Assembly (NCBI GenBank): GCA_023229465.1
Contig: JALNZE010000017.1
Coordinates: forward strand, 1 to 64,000
DNA length: 64,000 nt
Direction of reading: 5' to 3'
Origin: Chitinophagaceae bacterium
GTDB taxonomy: Bacteria > Bacteroidota > Bacteroidia > Chitinophagales > Chitinophagaceae
The position numbers were made by a program, and so were the translations under genes. Numbering within the stretch: position 1 is the stretch's first letter; every line of letters begins with the position of its first letter. The notes below the pieces were generated by a model. The model searched no databases. It worked only from the letters and a program-made list of their open reading frames with translations, and was not told the origin of the DNA. Shown one piece after another: positions 6,918 through 16,514 of the stretch.

Positions 6918-7186
6918 TCATAGAATCCATCTGGCTCACAAAATTGTTGCTGTCTCACTTGTTGACTGATTTTATCCTGGTCTTAAATGCTCAATACTCC
7001 ACAATTGGGCTATTGGTAACTGCCAAAAGCATCATTCCGTTTAACGAAAAGGACAGGTGGGAAACCAAGACAAAATACCTGGTTATAGGGATATTATTAA
7101 GCGTTGGTATGGTTGCAAAAGGCAACATTTTCCGGAATTATGTAACTTTTAAACCCCGGAATAGCTTTATTTTTACAAAACAATAA
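6914..7186 (+). pseudogene. Internally deleted DUF3307 membrane-protein gene
   Basis: The 90-codon frame starts like a DUF3307 protein (WLTKLLLSHLLTDFIL) and then jumps, in frame, to what resembles the family's C-terminus (STIGLLVTAKSIIPF followed by TKYLVIGILLSVGMVA). Full-length members are roughly 230-250 residues, so about 150 central residues appear lost. The last 20 residues look like read-through. A shortened product could still be made, but it would lack most transmembrane helices. The stop overlaps the next gene's ATG by one base. Confidence 0.5.
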
Positions 7187-7644
7187 TGACATCAAGCAGA
7201 TTCATACAGTTCAAAGCGGCTTTCCTGCTGGTTGTATTCACCTTGAATATAATGGTAGGTTTTGCCTGTTCAATGGGTGTGGATATGGGTTTTAATGCAT
7301 CTCATCACCGGGGAGATGCGGCAAGGGCTTCTGTACACATACATAAGGATGGCAAAAGGCATGAACACAAACCCGGAACCGTTAAAAAACACAACAGCGC
7401 AGATAAGGAAACAGCTTCCAATAAGGGCGACTGTTGCAAGGAAAAAGTTGTCCAATTACAAACTTCAGATAAAGTTCTTAATGCTGTTCAGGCAACTCTT
7501 CAGGCTCCGGTATTTAACCTAAGTTCTTTTTTAAAACGCTCCTTCATTAATACGGTTAAAGGTGTAATGCAAAAATATATTGCCTGCCAGTTTCATCCCC
7601 CTCCATGCGATATACGCATACAGATCCGAAGTTTTCAGATATGA
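7186..7644 (+). CDS. Small Cys/His-rich exported protein (HYC_CC_PP-like)
   Basis: A 152-residue protein with a hydrophobic signal segment (about residues 8-28) ending at Cys28, a His/Lys-rich middle (residues 40-72), a vicinal CysCys pair (83-84) and a C-terminal PPPC motif (138-141). The combination of an early Cys, a CC pair and a PP motif resembles the HYC_CC_PP family seen in Bacteroidota heavy-metal loci, although the HYC motif itself is not present. It leads a co-directional run with DUF3347, haem-binding and copper-ATPase genes, so a periplasmic metal-related role is likely but unproven. Confidence 0.6.
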   Translation: MTSSRFIQFKAAFLLVVFTLNIMVGFACSMGVDMGFNASHHRGDAARASVHIHKDGKRHEHKPGTVKKHNSADKETASNKGDCCKEKVVQLQTSDKVLNAVQATLQAPVFNLSSFLKRSFINTVKGVMQKYIACQFHPPPCDIRIQIRSFQI

Positions 7645-7771
7645 TATTGATGTAGCGTTTGATTCGTTATGGCTATACCATGCCTGTAACTATTTCTTGA
7701 TACATCAAATTACCCGCGCTAAAGTAGCGCCAACATTATAAACATCCATCATTCACCATTAAACATTCAAA

Positions 7772-8356
7772 ATGAAATACCTGATAATAAGCATGACCAT
7801 TACCCTATCAACCCTTGCAGCCTGCAATAACAGCAGCAATAGCACTGCAGAAGACATAAAAAACAGTGATACCGGCCATACTGCAATGGCGACAGCCACA
7901 GCAGCAACAACAAATAGTACGGCTGCATCTGTAAAAGAGTTAGTCTCACATTACCTGCACATAAAAAATGCATTGGCAAATGATGATGGAAAAGAAGCCG
8001 CCAACGGAGGGAAAGCCATGGTAGAATCCTTTGCAAAATTCGATCAGTCTGCCCTAACAGCGGAGCAAAAGAAAACCTATGCTGATATTTCGGATGATGC
8101 CAGGGAACACGCGGAACATATCGGTATGAATGCCGATATGATCGCTCACCAGCGCGAACATTTTTCGACCCTCAGTAAAGATATATATGATCTTGTTAAA
8201 ACCTTAGGCAGCGGTCAGACACTCTACCAGGATTATTGCCCGATGTATAACAATAATAAAGGGGCCACCTGGCTCAGTGAAACCAGGGAGATCAACAATC
8301 CCTATTTCGGCAAAAAAATGCCGGCCTGCGGTTCTATAAAAGAAACCTTACAATAG
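7772..8356 (+). CDS. DUF3347 lipoprotein
   Basis: A 194-residue lipoprotein: the signal sequence ends in a LAAC lipobox (Cys18), followed by a low-complexity Asn/Ser/Thr/Ala linker to about residue 52. Residues 54-193 match DUF3347, with the helical start SVKELVSHYLHIKNAL and the conserved YCPMYNNNKGATWLS segment that often contributes metal ligands in DUF3347 and CusB-like proteins. It is in line with the haem-binding gene (six bases apart) and the copper ATPase, which supports a periplasmic metal-handling role. A 6-bp hairpin (GCGCTA/TAGCGC, 7716-7730) lies upstream, of unknown significance. Confidence 0.85.
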   Translation: MKYLIISMTITLSTLAACNNSSNSTAEDIKNSDTGHTAMATATAATTNSTAASVKELVSHYLHIKNALANDDGKEAANGGKAMVESFAKFDQSALTAEQKKTYADISDDAREHAEHIGMNADMIAHQREHFSTLSKDIYDLVKTLGSGQTLYQDYCPMYNNNKGATWLSETREINNPYFGKKMPACGSIKETLQ

Positions 8357-8362
8357 TAGCAG

Positions 8363-8827
8363 ATGAGCCTGGCAAAAAAAACCGGATGGGGTATAATCGT
8401 TGCAGGGATTGCTATACAATTTATTCAACCTGCCCGCAATACAAGCGGGCAGGTATTGCCAACTGAAATTGCAAGCATTGCTCCGATTCCTGTAAATGTT
8501 CTGGCTTTACTGAAGTCGGCTTGCTATGATTGTCACAGCAACAATACCTATTATCCATGGTACGCAAATGTGCAACCTATAGGATGGATATTGAACAATC
8601 ATATACAAACGGGCAAGAAGGAACTTAATTTCAGTGATTTTGGGTCCTATTCACTACGAAGGCAACAAAGTAAGCTAAAATCAATCGCAAGCCAGATCAC
8701 TGATGGTGCGATGCCGCTAATATCATATACTTTACTACATAAAAATGCCCAGCTTACAAAAGATGACAAAGCATTAATTCTAAACTGGATACAACAATCT
8801 ATAGACAGCGTTTTCACAAGAAACTAA
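8363..8827 (+). CDS. Haem-binding-domain protein (Haem_bd family)
   Basis: A 154-residue protein with a short N-terminal membrane anchor or signal (residues 8-21) and one CxxCH haem c motif (Cys54, Cys57, His58) followed by YYPWYANVQPIGW, the hallmark of the Haem_bd/DUF family common in Bacteroidota. It should carry a covalently bound haem in the periplasm. The gene sits 15 bases before the copper ATPase and six after the DUF3347 gene. A role as a redox partner during copper stress is inference. Confidence 0.85.
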   Translation: MSLAKKTGWGIIVAGIAIQFIQPARNTSGQVLPTEIASIAPIPVNVLALLKSACYDCHSNNTYYPWYANVQPIGWILNNHIQTGKKELNFSDFGSYSLRRQQSKLKSIASQITDGAMPLISYTLLHKNAQLTKDDKALILNWIQQSIDSVFTRN

Positions 8828-8842
8828 GTTAAACCCCTTGTT

Positions 8843-10966
8843 ATGGAACATCAGCAACATGCAGAAAAATACACCTGCCCCATGCACCCGCGGGTTGTAC
8901 AGGATAAACCCGGCGCCTGTACCATTTGCGGAATGACCCTGGTATTACAAAAGAAAATCGAAAATACTACCATGGTTTCAGGTCATCAGCATGGCAGTAA
9001 CCCATCAATGGGTATGGAAGGGCATAACCATCATGCCATGATGATCACTGATTTTAAAAAGCGGTTTTATGTGGTGTTGATACTTACTGTTCCCATTATG
9101 CTGTTATCAACTATGATACAGCAATTTATGGGAGTAAACTGGCAGTTTACAGGTTCTCCATATATTTTATTCGCATTGTCATCAATAGTATTTTTTTATG
9201 GCGGCCGGCCCTTTTTAAAGGGGTTGGTTGATGAGGTAAAAGCAAAAAATCCAGGCATGATGTTTTTAATTGGATTTGCCATAACAGTAGCTTACCTCTA
9301 CAGTGTAGCGATTGTGTTTGGGTTAGAGGGTATGGACTTTTTCTGGGAACTGGCGACTTTAATACTTATTATGCTTTTAGGTCATTGGATAGAAATGAAA
9401 TCAGTTGCAGGAGCATCAAAAGAATTGGAGTTACTGGTACAACTGATGCCATCTGATGCCCACTTGGTGATGCCTGATATGGTGCATGATGTAAAGACCG
9501 ATACACTAAAAGAGAACGATATTATTTTGGTAAAACCCGGCGAAAAAGTAGCAGCCGATGGAATAATACTGGAGGGTGAAAGTTGGTTGAATGAATCCAT
9601 GCTAACCGGTGAATCGAAACCGGTACAAAAAATAAAAGGCAATAAAGTAATTGCGGGGTCTATTAATGGAAACGGCTCTATTAAAATTATTGTATCCCAT
9701 GCGGCAAAAGATTCTTACCTGTCACAGGTTGTAAAGTTGGTTGATGACGCACAAAAATCTAAATCTAAAACACAGTTGCTGGCGGATACCGCTGCAAAGT
9801 GGTTAACCATAATTGCCATTCTTGCAGGTATTGCAACATTTTTATATTGGTATGTAACAGGGCAGTCCCTGGCCTTCGCTATGGAAAGAATGGTTACCGT
9901 AATTGTAATTTGTTGCCCTCATGCTTTAGGATTGGCAGTGCCTTTGGTGGTGGCAAAATCAACAGCTTTATCAGCAAAAAATGGTTTGCTGATAAAGAAC
10001 CGGACAGCATTTGAAAATGCAAGAAAGATCACCACCATTGTATTTGATAAAACAGGAACATTAACCGTTGGCAAATTTGAAGTGTCAAAAATCGTATCCC
10101 TGCAAAAAGGGCTGAATGAAAATGAAATCATTCGTTTGGCGTCTGCATTGGAACAAAAATCAGAGCATCCTATTGCAACAGGCATCCTGCAAAAAGCAAA
10201 GGATTTATCCATCCTTATTCCTTCAACAGAAAATTTTAACGCCATCACCGGCAAAGGTGTTGAAGCCACGATAGAAGGTAAAAAAGTATGGGTTGTTAGT
10301 CCGGGCTATTTGAAAGAAAATAATATTACTGTTCCTGATGGCTTCACAGCCAATGATACCGAAACTGTTGTGTTTATTATTGCCAACAATCAATTGGCGG
10401 GATATATTGCTTTGTCGGATGAGATACGACCGGAATCAGCCGAAGCGATTAAAACCCTAAAAGAAAACAACATCAAATCCATATTGCTCACGGGCGATAA
10501 CAATAAAGTGGCCAAAAGTGTAAGTGAAACATTAGGTATGGATAGTTTTATTGCCGAAGTATTGCCCCATCAGAAATTAGAAAAGATAAAAGACCTGCAA
10601 AGCAAGGGTGAGTTTGTAGCCATGACAGGAGATGGTGTAAATGATGCGCCGGCTTTGGCAATTGCAGATGTTGGTATTGCGGTTGGAAGCGGTAGTGATA
10701 TAGCAGCAGAAACCGCAGGTATTATTTTGGTAAATAGTAATCCAAAAGACATTGTTAGTTTAATCTTATTTGGTAAAGCCACTTACCGGAAAATGATTCA
10801 AAACTTAGTTTGGGCAACAGGCTATAATGTTGTGGCGCTACCATTAGCGGCAGGCATTTTGTATAACCAGGGCATTTTATTGAGCCCTGCCATAGGCGCT
10901 GTTTTGATGACGGTGAGTACCATTGTTGTAGCCATAAATGCAAGTATGCTAACTGTAAAAAAATAA
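8843..10966 (+). CDS. copB: Copper-translocating P-type ATPase, P1B-3 (CopB-like)
   Basis: A 707-residue heavy-metal ATPase. An N-terminal heavy-metal-binding domain (Cys12-PMHP, Cys26, Cys29) and a His/Met-rich linker (residues 46-64) precede eight expected transmembrane helices. The transmembrane metal site is CPH (358-360), the P1B-3 signature linked to copper or silver export. The phosphorylation motif DKTGT is at 402-406, the P1B-specific HP at 442-443 and the hinge GDGVND at 596-601. All catalytic motifs are intact. It is the last gene of the forward copper run. Substrate oxidation state is not decidable from sequence. Confidence 0.93.
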   Translation: MEHQQHAEKYTCPMHPRVVQDKPGACTICGMTLVLQKKIENTTMVSGHQHGSNPSMGMEGHNHHAMMITDFKKRFYVVLILTVPIMLLSTMIQQFMGVNWQFTGSPYILFALSSIVFFYGGRPFLKGLVDEVKAKNPGMMFLIGFAITVAYLYSVAIVFGLEGMDFFWELATLILIMLLGHWIEMKSVAGASKELELLVQLMPSDAHLVMPDMVHDVKTDTLKENDIILVKPGEKVAADGIILEGESWLNESMLTGESKPVQKIKGNKVIAGSINGNGSIKIIVSHAAKDSYLSQVVKLVDDAQKSKSKTQLLADTAAKWLTIIAILAGIATFLYWYVTGQSLAFAMERMVTVIVICCPHALGLAVPLVVAKSTALSAKNGLLIKNRTAFENARKITTIVFDKTGTLTVGKFEVSKIVSLQKGLNENEIIRLASALEQKSEHPIATGILQKAKDLSILIPSTENFNAITGKGVEATIEGKKVWVVSPGYLKENNITVPDGFTANDTETVVFIIANNQLAGYIALSDEIRPESAEAIKTLKENNIKSILLTGDNNKVAKSVSETLGMDSFIAEVLPHQKLEKIKDLQSKGEFVAMTGDGVNDAPALAIADVGIAVGSGSDIAAETAGIILVNSNPKDIVSLILFGKATYRKMIQNLVWATGYNVVALPLAAGILYNQGILLSPAIGAVLMTVSTIVVAINASMLTVKK

Positions 10967-11045
10967 ACATATTTTTATAAAACAAATAGTCATCATTGTT
11001 TTCGGGTTGATGGTAATAGAAAGTCCCGTTTACATCTATCCAGCA

Positions 11046-12116
11046 CTATTTAGCTAAAACGGCATACATCACCTTCCCATCATTCTCCCAGGCACATAAA
11101 GCCGAACCGGTAGCCGTCGATACTAATCTCGGATTGCCCCCGCTTCCCAGCTCTACTTCTTTCCCATCAGGCTTTTGGCAATAAACCTTACCATTATTCA
11201 TATAAGCAATAAATGTGTTGCCATTATTACCCGCTATCACACACTGCTTACCTGTAGCAATCATATTTTCTGTTTTACCTGCTTCGCAACTATAAACCGT
11301 TCCCTGCCTGCGCCATACTGTTTGAATTGTATGATTACTATTCATAACCAGCCCGCCACCATCCATCGGGCAACCATTCAATTTCCAGCTTCCCTCCCCC
11401 AATTTTTGGGCTCTTCCGAAAGTCATACCACCATCATTGGATTGGATGATATGCAGGTCCCTGTTACCGTTAAGCCAGTTACGGAACATAACCACTACAG
11501 CCTGGCCCTTCATAGCCACAGAAGGTTTGCAGCATTCGCATACGGTACTGTCGGGTGATCTATAAATAATTTTGTTCTTTGACCATGTTCTTCCCGCATC
11601 TCCGCTTTTAGCGCCAACGATTTTATTTCTCTTATCATCCCGCAAGTCAAGCCATACAGCATAAACTTCTCCATTATTATTTGCCGCAAGAGATACAAAA
11701 CATTCTTTAGCTATTTCCGGAACGTCATTTATTTTTTCGCCTTTCTGCCATTCAATGGCACCCTTCTTTTTTATAAAAGTAAAAATATTTCCCGCATTAT
11801 CCGATGCAGCAATCAGCAACCGGTTCTTAACCGAAATAATCTGGGGCCCCCTGCCACCACCTACTCCAATTTTTGGCAATACTGCCGCTAATAACGGAAT
11901 CGAAAAACGGTTCCCTTTGTCAGATATACAGTAAAAAATACTGTCGTGACTTGCAAATGCCATATACACTTTTCCTTCGCCGGCTGTAAGTGAAGGGGCT
12001 TCCCCCCTAATCGTTACTTTTTTCCTCTCTAACCCGATTCCAGTTGGAATTTGGATAAAAGACTGAGCCAAAAACAAAATAGCAATGGTTGGGAGAAAAA
12101 TATTGTTTTTTGACAT
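11046..12116 (-). CDS. Exported sialidase/BNR-repeat-like beta-propeller protein
   Basis: A 356-residue protein with an N-terminal signal segment (about residues 5-22). The body shows several Asp-box-like turns (SKGDAGRTW-type at SGDAGRTW and SNDGGMTFG), typical of BNR/sialidase beta-propellers. CECC and GCPMDGG segments sit in the central blades; together with the neighbouring metal-binding genes this hints at metal or thiol chemistry rather than sialidase activity. No catalytic Arg triad was identified. It converges on the copper ATPase gene and leads into the minus-strand metal genes. Confidence 0.65.
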   Translation of the reverse strand: MSKNNIFLPTIAILFLAQSFIQIPTGIGLERKKVTIRGEAPSLTAGEGKVYMAFASHDSIFYCISDKGNRFSIPLLAAVLPKIGVGGGRGPQIISVKNRLLIAASDNAGNIFTFIKKKGAIEWQKGEKINDVPEIAKECFVSLAANNNGEVYAVWLDLRDDKRNKIVGAKSGDAGRTWSKNKIIYRSPDSTVCECCKPSVAMKGQAVVVMFRNWLNGNRDLHIIQSNDGGMTFGRAQKLGEGSWKLNGCPMDGGGLVMNSNHTIQTVWRRQGTVYSCEAGKTENMIATGKQCVIAGNNGNTFIAYMNNGKVYCQKPDGKEVELGSGGNPRLVSTATGSALCAWENDGKVMYAVLAK

Positions 12117-12321
12117 GGGTTCTTCTTTATGATATAAGAAAGTAAATATACAAAACCTTTCTCGTCAAGTATCCGGTTTAATAGAGTGCTCATTAGTTAT
12201 CAACCTGGGTTCCCTGGTATTTCCTTTTTTCCATTAATCAAAAGAATGCAGGCTATTAACCAACAAATACGCATATACACTGAAGCTAACCTCATGACTT
12301 GCTTCAGTTATAGATAAAAAA

Positions 12322-12741
12322 TTAATGATGGCCACTGCCACTTCCATTCATTTTTTGGATCTGGCCGCCTGAATGCATATTTTTTCCCTGCATACCCATT
12401 CCATATTTTCCCTGCATTTTTCTTTGAAACATACCCTGGGACCTGTATTTACTGCCATTCATATCCATACATTGACCATCCCGCAAACGTAACTGCTTTC
12501 CATTCTTTAATTGATAAGAACCATCCGGTTTGATCATCATGCCATTTTTTAATGTCATATCATGTTGCATCAGCATATCCTTACCATCCGTGGTATGTAA
12601 CATTTTGCCATCCTTCATCACCAGGTATTCTACCTTTACAACAGCATTTTGCTGTATTTTCTGTTCTGCCTGTTGGTTTTGCGCAACAATAGTGCCTGTC
12701 ATCATTATTAGTGACATGGGCACAAAAAATAATTTTTTCAT
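12322..12741 (-). CDS. DUF6799 exported Met/His-rich protein
   Basis: A 139-residue exported protein. The signal peptide (about residues 1-20, ending VAQ) is followed by two copies of the DUF6799-type repeat, with phrases MKDGKMLHTTDGKDMLMQ and LKNGKQLRLRDGQCMD. The last 40 residues are rich in Met, Gly, Gln and His and end in two histidines. Met/His-rich tails bind copper or silver in other systems, which fits the location, but binding here is not shown. Confidence 0.75.
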   Translation of the reverse strand: MKKLFFVPMSLIMMTGTIVAQNQQAEQKIQQNAVVKVEYLVMKDGKMLHTTDGKDMLMQHDMTLKNGMMIKPDGSYQLKNGKQLRLRDGQCMDMNGSKYRSQGMFQRKMQGKYGMGMQGKNMHSGGQIQKMNGSGSGHH

Positions 12742-12806
12742 ATCGTATGTTTAAAAGTTAAAAAATATTTATCTGCTATTTATATACAGCTATTAAAAGA
12801 ACCCGT

Positions 12807-13361
12807 TTAACGTATTATCAAAAATAATAACATTCCTGCCATCATTATTCCCATTCCAATGCCCATCCCCATTCCCATTGATGACATTTTGTGATGCTTG
12901 TCATTTTTTCCGGAAGCGTCAGATTTTTTTATCAGTGTCATTCCACATTTCGGACAGCTACCTGGTTGGTTGGATTGTATTTCGGGATGCATTGAACAGG
13001 TATAAAGTGCAGCATCTTTTTGGGTTGAATCAGTGGCTGTTTTATTCATTTCTGCGGAATTATTATTCTCCATATTTTCCATCCCGCTCCTATCACTCAT
13101 TCCATTCATCATCTGATGCATCATTTTCATCTTGTGTTTTTTATTCCCTGATACTCCAGTTTTTTTTACTAAATCCATTCCACATTTTGGGCATTTGCCC
13201 GGTTGATTGAATTTTATTTCGGGATGCATGGTGCAGGTGTAAATAACGGTATCTTGTTTGGTGGTATCTGTTACACTTTTATTTTGACCCATTGCAGAAA
13301 TTCCCGTAAACATTAAAATAGTTACTGTCAGTGCCATTAAACCCATTTTATTTGTTTTCAT
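12807..13361 (-). CDS. Double heavy-metal-binding-domain protein
   Basis: A 184-residue protein with a signal peptide (about 1-25) and two heavy-metal-binding domains: YTCTMHPEI with CPKCGMDL (41-65) and YTCSMHPEI with CPKCGMTL (120-144). They are separated by a Met/His-rich linker, and a C-terminal Gly/Met transmembrane segment (about 164-184) anchors it. The same domain caps the copper ATPase at 8843. The protein is probably periplasmic and membrane-tethered, presenting four CxxC/CxMHP half-sites. Likely role: copper binding or delivery. Confidence 0.85.
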   Translation of the reverse strand: MKTNKMGLMALTVTILMFTGISAMGQNKSVTDTTKQDTVIYTCTMHPEIKFNQPGKCPKCGMDLVKKTGVSGNKKHKMKMMHQMMNGMSDRSGMENMENNNSAEMNKTATDSTQKDAALYTCSMHPEIQSNQPGSCPKCGMTLIKKSDASGKNDKHHKMSSMGMGMGIGMGIMMAGMLLFLIIR

Positions 13362-13423
13362 TTTCGTAAATTTTAGTTGTTATTATACTATGTATACAAT
13401 AAGGTGGACATATATTTTGATGT

Positions 13424-14302
13424 TTATAAAAATTTAAAACTGACCCCCAGTAACCAGAAAAAATTATTAGAAATATCCTCTTTATAGGTAACCTGGTTAT
13501 TGGTAATTGTTGCAGGATTTACCGGTATCGTAAAAACGGGCGTAAAAGAAAAGCGGAATTTTTTTATGGTATAGCTAATCGGCACACTCAATTCATAATC
13601 CAACACCTTAAATAATCCTCCGCTCATCATACCAGTTCCTACAGATTGTGAACTACCGCCTTCCAGCATGTGTCGCCCCAATCTGATGTTGTTATTATAA
13701 TTAGTGTAATAGTTCTGCGTACCGGCATTCAGGTAAAAAGTGGGGATAATATTGAGATGATCATTGGCTGCATAAAAGTTATGGCTTAGCGCCAGACCTG
13801 AAATGAAATCGGATGTATTACCAAAATAGGTACTAACATCAATATAAACATCGACTATATCAAAATCATAGTCAGCATAAACACTAATATAGCCAGATAT
13901 ATCAGACTTTACAGTATAACTTTTTTTATCAAAAAAATATTTAGTTCCGGAAATTCCGGCGCTGAAATTTTTTAAATAGAAATCATAGCCGGTTGTTAAT
14001 GCAACTAAATCAATTCTATTTACCCCTGAAACTGCCAGAAAAGACGCAGCACCATTAATAAATAAACCTGATTTATGATAATATCCTGCGGTAGTAGATA
14101 AATAAGGCGTCTTTGCAGAACTCTTGCGCCCTAAAAAAACAAGATCACTGCTATAATTAGCGCCAACTACGCCATAAGACTTTTTCTCCATCAGGCTCTC
14201 CTTTACGATAGAGTCTGATATACCTTTTTCCTGCGCAATAGATTGTAGCGGAATAGTAAGTAGCATAAGTAGAATAGAAGTAAGAAGATTTACTTTTTTC
14301 AT
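13424..14302 (-). CDS. Putative outer-membrane beta-barrel protein
   Basis: A 292-residue exported protein: signal peptide about 1-23 (ending SIAQ), then alternating amphipathic strands rich in Tyr, Phe and Ser, ending in a terminal aromatic strand (FFWLLGVSFKFL), typical of outer-membrane barrels with a C-terminal hydrophobic strand. No specific family was recognised. Located between the metal-binding and small Cys-rich exported genes of the same strand. Function unknown. Confidence 0.6.
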   Translation of the reverse strand: MKKVNLLTSILLMLLTIPLQSIAQEKGISDSIVKESLMEKKSYGVVGANYSSDLVFLGRKSSAKTPYLSTTAGYYHKSGLFINGAASFLAVSGVNRIDLVALTTGYDFYLKNFSAGISGTKYFFDKKSYTVKSDISGYISVYADYDFDIVDVYIDVSTYFGNTSDFISGLALSHNFYAANDHLNIIPTFYLNAGTQNYYTNYNNNIRLGRHMLEGGSSQSVGTGMMSGGLFKVLDYELSVPISYTIKKFRFSFTPVFTIPVNPATITNNQVTYKEDISNNFFWLLGVSFKFL

Positions 14303-14548
14303 TTTTTACTATTTTATGCGTTATGTGATGCAAATTCCAGTGGTCATTTTTTAAAACGTTACCTGTTAATGGAATACATGATTGTTTCAAATTACTATAC
14401 CTGAATACCACCAGGTGCCGGGATGCCGGCAAGAAATTGTTTATTAAAAAATCAATAATAGACGTGTAGTATCAATCCTGCTTCCGTGTGTCAATGTAAA
14501 TACTTTACAGCCGGAAATATTCAGCGGGAATACACGGAGATGCGGGTA

Positions 14549-14953
14549 TTAAATACGAAATACCCTTATGAATAAGTAAATAGGCCAGGGGGAACTTCGC
14601 CTGACATTATTATAAAAATTATCAGGATCATGACTATCTCCCTGTAAAACCAGGTTGTGCAGGTTACTCACAGGAGGTAAATCGGGTGTAAATAAACTTG
14701 TATTGATAGTATAGGACTCTTGTACAGTTTTATGACTATCTACCTTTTGGCAAAGCAGTTCATCCTTACAACAGCCTTTTGGCATAGCATCCGGATTACA
14801 GGAGCAACCACTTTTACCGTCAAAATTTAAAAGTGAAACCTGGGCCAACTGACCGCTGCAATAGTGATAATTAATACTGAACGTTCCCAGAGCTGAACTG
14901 GTATAGATAATTAAAATAAATATGGTCAATATTTTTTTCACTTTATTCAGCAT
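14549..14953 (-). CDS. HYC_CC_PP family small exported protein
   Basis: I place the start at the internal ATG (MLNKVKKIL) because it gives a standard signal peptide; an upstream in-frame ATG at 14965 adds four residues. Counting from the upstream ATG, HYC is at 34-36, CSC at 54-56, CC at 65-66 and PP at 97-98, the pattern that names the HYC_CC_PP family. About 135 residues, probably periplasmic. It sits in the metal/efflux block; members often flank RND or copper genes, so metal binding by the Cys residues is plausible but unproven. Confidence 0.8.
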   Translation of the reverse strand: MLNKVKKILTIFILIIYTSSALGTFSINYHYCSGQLAQVSLLNFDGKSGCSCNPDAMPKGCCKDELLCQKVDSHKTVQESYTINTSLFTPDLPPVSNLHNLVLQGDSHDPDNFYNNVRRSSPWPIYLFIRVFRI

Positions 14954-15082
14954 GTAAACGAGCATGAAAGTACTATCTACAATAGTATGAAAATATGATA
15001 GAAATCAGTTTTTCAGATTATTTTATTCATAATAGTGGTTTTTCCAACTAGTCAGCAGCATTTTCCCCGGAATCTATAGCCC

Positions 15083-16360
15083 TCACTGAAAGAAAAAGTT
15101 GCCCCCTCCTCCATCAAACCTGGGATTGACGAAGTTGTTTAGTTTGGATCCGAAACGATAAGATATCCCGAAGTAACTGAATAAATTAAAATTAGTAGAA
15201 ATTTGCCGCTGACGGGTTAAAATATCCTGTTGGGTAGCCTGTCCTTTAGGTAAATATAACTGGTCCCTTAAAATGGAACCAAAGGTATACATATTGAAAG
15301 AGAGCCCGCCTGTGATACGAATATTCACGCCGCCCCCCAGTCCAATATTGTAATAGCTGGGATTGTTTAAATAATTATGATAGTTACCGGAAATATTGAT
15401 GGTACCCCATTTTTGGTTATAGGTAAGCGCCACATCAATGCCATGCCCCAGCAATGTCTGCCGGGTTTTACCATAGAGCGTAGTATCGAAGAAACGGCTT
15501 GCAGATAAATCAATTCCGTAGCGGATTGTCAGCAGTTTATTGGTTACCATCTTATAAGGAAAGACATCATATTCTATCGCTGGTTTTATCACACCAAGGA
15601 ATTGATAGTTATTAAACGTGCTTCGGGAAGCCGTCAGGTCATAACCAATGGACCAATGTTCGCTCAGACTTTTAACCAGTTGGTGATTAATCCGGTAATT
15701 TTCATTTTTTACCTCAATCTTATCGGTACCGCCTGCACCGTTATCAAATTCGTAGGTAGTTTTGTTCTTACCGAAATTAAAGTTAAAAGATACTTTTAGT
15801 TTATCTGTAACACGGTTCGCGGATATATTTCCGGAATACCGGAATCCTTTATAAACCTTATCAGCGTTAATGTTACCATTGGTACTGACGCGAAGTACCC
15901 AAAAATTCCAGGGATCTTTGGTTGCTATTGCAGTAACGGACCCGGAATCCGTAACCTGGTTTTCTTTCATCTGAATACTGATATTTTCAACCGATGTAGT
16001 CTTGCTGACAAAAGGAACGAGGCCGAGCTGCAAATATTTTACTAATATGGCCCTTGTTTCATAATCAGTATTGTTTGGTTTTGCATTGAAGCGGAGCGTA
16101 TCTGATTGTCCCTCAAAATTATTTTGCCCGTAAAAAATGAGCTGGTACCAGCTACCGCCGCCGCCATTGGTTTGTTGGGTGATAAGTGCATGCACATCTG
16201 CCGCTTTATTATCCAGCACAAAATCTACATAGTTAACCTCTGTTTTAATGAAAGCGAGATCACACCAGGCGCCGGAACAGTCAACAAATAACTTTATTTT
16301 TTGGGAGTAGGAACTAACCAATAAAAATGTAAATACAATAAAGAGTACTATTTTTCTCAT
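15083..16360 (-). CDS. Outer-membrane barrel protein with VDCSGAWCD-type N-terminal domain
   Basis: A 425-residue exported protein: signal peptide about 1-19, then a soluble N-terminal region (KLFVDCSGAWCD, FIKTEVNYVDFV, TNGGGGSWYQLIF) characteristic of a widespread but uncharacterised Bacteroidota family, followed by a predicted beta-barrel of about 250 residues with repeated aromatic strands. The C-terminus (FDGGGGNFFFQ) is glycine- and phenylalanine-rich. It precedes the RND adaptor's end in the same direction but is separated by 154 bases. Function unknown. Confidence 0.65.
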   Translation of the reverse strand: MRKIVLFIVFTFLLVSSYSQKIKLFVDCSGAWCDLAFIKTEVNYVDFVLDNKAADVHALITQQTNGGGGSWYQLIFYGQNNFEGQSDTLRFNAKPNNTDYETRAILVKYLQLGLVPFVSKTTSVENISIQMKENQVTDSGSVTAIATKDPWNFWVLRVSTNGNINADKVYKGFRYSGNISANRVTDKLKVSFNFNFGKNKTTYEFDNGAGGTDKIEVKNENYRINHQLVKSLSEHWSIGYDLTASRSTFNNYQFLGVIKPAIEYDVFPYKMVTNKLLTIRYGIDLSASRFFDTTLYGKTRQTLLGHGIDVALTYNQKWGTINISGNYHNYLNNPSYYNIGLGGGVNIRITGGLSFNMYTFGSILRDQLYLPKGQATQQDILTRQRQISTNFNLFSYFGISYRFGSKLNNFVNPRFDGGGGNFFFQ

Positions 16361-16514
16361 GATTATTGAGTTAGTGACTACTAATATATTTCAATTGGGC
16401 GTTAACAAAAACCCAAAATAATAACCGGGTATCCTCTTTGTTTGCAGAATCAGAACAAGTGGTACATACGGTAAGTATTTGCCGCTGCTTTTTAATGATA
16501 AATAATAGCCGGAC

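Noticed and set aside
14157..14432. A 91-codon minus-strand frame overlapping the barrel gene's 5' end
   Set aside because: It overlaps a better-supported gene with a signal peptide and lacks any coding features of its own.
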